DNA from: Desulfobacterales bacterium
GTDB taxonomy: Bacteria > Desulfobacterota > Desulfobacteria > Desulfobacterales > C00003106
NCBI GenBank assembly: GCA_030672555.1
Contig: DAOVGD010000009.1
Location: forward strand, 1-13,866
Direction: 5' to 3'
DNA length: 13,866 bases
The position numbers and the translations under genes were made by a program. Of this stretch, positions 13,498 through 13,866 are shown one piece after another. Under the pieces are notes generated by a model, which saw only the letters and a program-made list of their open reading frames with translations, was not told the DNA's origin and searched no databases. The number at the start of each line of letters is the position of its first letter. Position 1 is the first letter of the stretch.

Positions 13498-13635
13498 GGA
13501 ATGAAGGGATTCAGGGGATTGGGGAATTAAGGAATTGCGAATTGAGGAATTCTAAGGATTTCGCCTCATTCCTGAAAACATGTAAATATTACTCGGGGCA
13601 TAAAATTGTTTCCCCCCTCATGCTCTCATTAGTAA
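13498..13635. repeat. GAATT-rich intergenic repeat tract
   Basis: Four GAATT units occur at 13524, 13532, 13539 and 13547, spaced 8, 7 and 8 bases, within a purine-rich tract starting at the aspS stop. AGGAATGA (13497-13504) and TCATTCCT (13566-13573) form an inverted pair around it. No gene is supported. Such degenerate GGAATT tracts are a known kind of intergenic filler in deltaproteobacteria; no function is evident. Confidence 0.45.
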
Positions 13636-13669
13636 CAGAAAAGGCAAGCCGCAGGGCTTGCCTTTTCTG
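13636..13669. terminator. Bidirectional intrinsic terminator between aspS and the cytochrome gene
   Basis: A perfect 15-bp stem pairs 13636-13650 with 13655-13669 around the tetraloop GCAG. The core is GGCAAGCC/GGCTTGCC, with A-rich and T-rich bases at the stem foot (AAAA/TTTT) on both strands. It would stop aspS transcripts from the left and cytochrome transcripts from the right. Confidence 0.82.
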
Positions 13670-13693
13670 GTGTTGAATATCTATTTGATAAAC

Positions 13694-13866
13694 TTACTTC
13701 TTAGGTGGTTTAGGATGACATTTGGTACATGAGGTAGGGCCGGTAGGCTTTTTCGCCTTTTTCAGCTCCTTGTGACACCCCACGCAGTTTTCATGGATTG
13801 CCCAGTAATGGGAAGCAATCTTTTGCTCCTTGGTCAGTTCCCCACCCTTTGGTTTCTTTGGTTTCT
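13694..13866 (-). CDS. Multihaem cytochrome c, cytochrome c3/c7-like, C-terminal fragment
   Basis: The minus-strand frame is open from the right edge to TAA (13694-13696), giving 56 visible residues. Two haem-binding motifs are present: C-V-G-C-H (visible residues 27-31) and C-T-K-C-H (46-50). Histidines in S-H-Y-W-A-I-H before the first motif are candidate distal haem ligands. Short motif spacing and a lysine-rich tail (P-K-P-P-K-K) resemble class III cytochromes (c3, c7), small periplasmic electron carriers of sulfate- and metal-reducing bacteria. Signal peptide and further haems would lie outside the window, so the class is tentative. The stop lies 25 bases from the terminator stem. Confidence 0.8.
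   Translation of the reverse strand, partial: KPKKPKGGELTKEQKIASHYWAIHENCVGCHKELKKAKKPTGPTSCTKCHPKPPKK

Noticed and set aside
13494..13676. 60-residue ORF after aspS
   Set aside because: It consists of GAATT repeats and runs through the terminator stem, so it is not a gene.

Overview
The window looks like chromosome from an anaerobic deltaproteobacterium (Desulfobacterota). The lineage is inferred from the ends of multihaem cytochromes, a CGGC-type cysteine-rich protein, a class II fumarase, an AspRS of the non-discriminating type and GAATT-rich or hairpin intergenic repeats. No marker in the window fixes the genus. No rRNA, tRNA or CRISPR array is visible.

The left third (1-5055) is an accessory region. 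It opens with the C-terminal end of a REP-associated (Y1/HUH) transposase. A compact MazE/MazF toxin-antitoxin pair follows on the minus strand, with an overlapping start and stop and a repeated operator-like box in its promoter. Next come an NlpC/P60 lipoprotein (+), a short ORF that looks truncated (+), and a GC-rich RecQ-family helicase (-) that appears imported. The region ends with an AbiEii-like nucleotidyltransferase (-) overlapped by a 71-residue partner, probably a second toxin-antitoxin or phage-defence module.

The middle (5056-7949) has a 496-base gap with several hairpins, a TauE/SafE anion exporter (+) and class II fumarase FumC (+).

The stretch 7958-11264 is a minus-strand cluster read right to left: a 97-residue conserved-looking small protein, a NifS-like cysteine desulfurase with an unusual active-site loop, then an 8-cysteine CGGC-like protein and a cyclic-nucleotide-binding/HDOD protein. 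The last two have their own near-consensus sigma70 promoter. The set suggests sulfur or selenium handling linked to a signalling protein, but the link rests only on gene order.

The right end holds a divergent AT-rich regulatory region with two copies of a TTTCGTAAAAAGTC repeat, one forming a perfect 21-bp hairpin just upstream of aspS. After aspS come a GAATT-rich intergenic stretch, a strong bidirectional terminator and the C-terminal end of a cytochrome c3-type protein on the minus strand.

Candidates for new biology are the AbiEii-like enzyme with its small overlapping partner, the small protein-desulfurase-CGGC-HDOD cluster, and the dispersed hairpin repeat in the aspS leader. None is proven novel from sequence alone.
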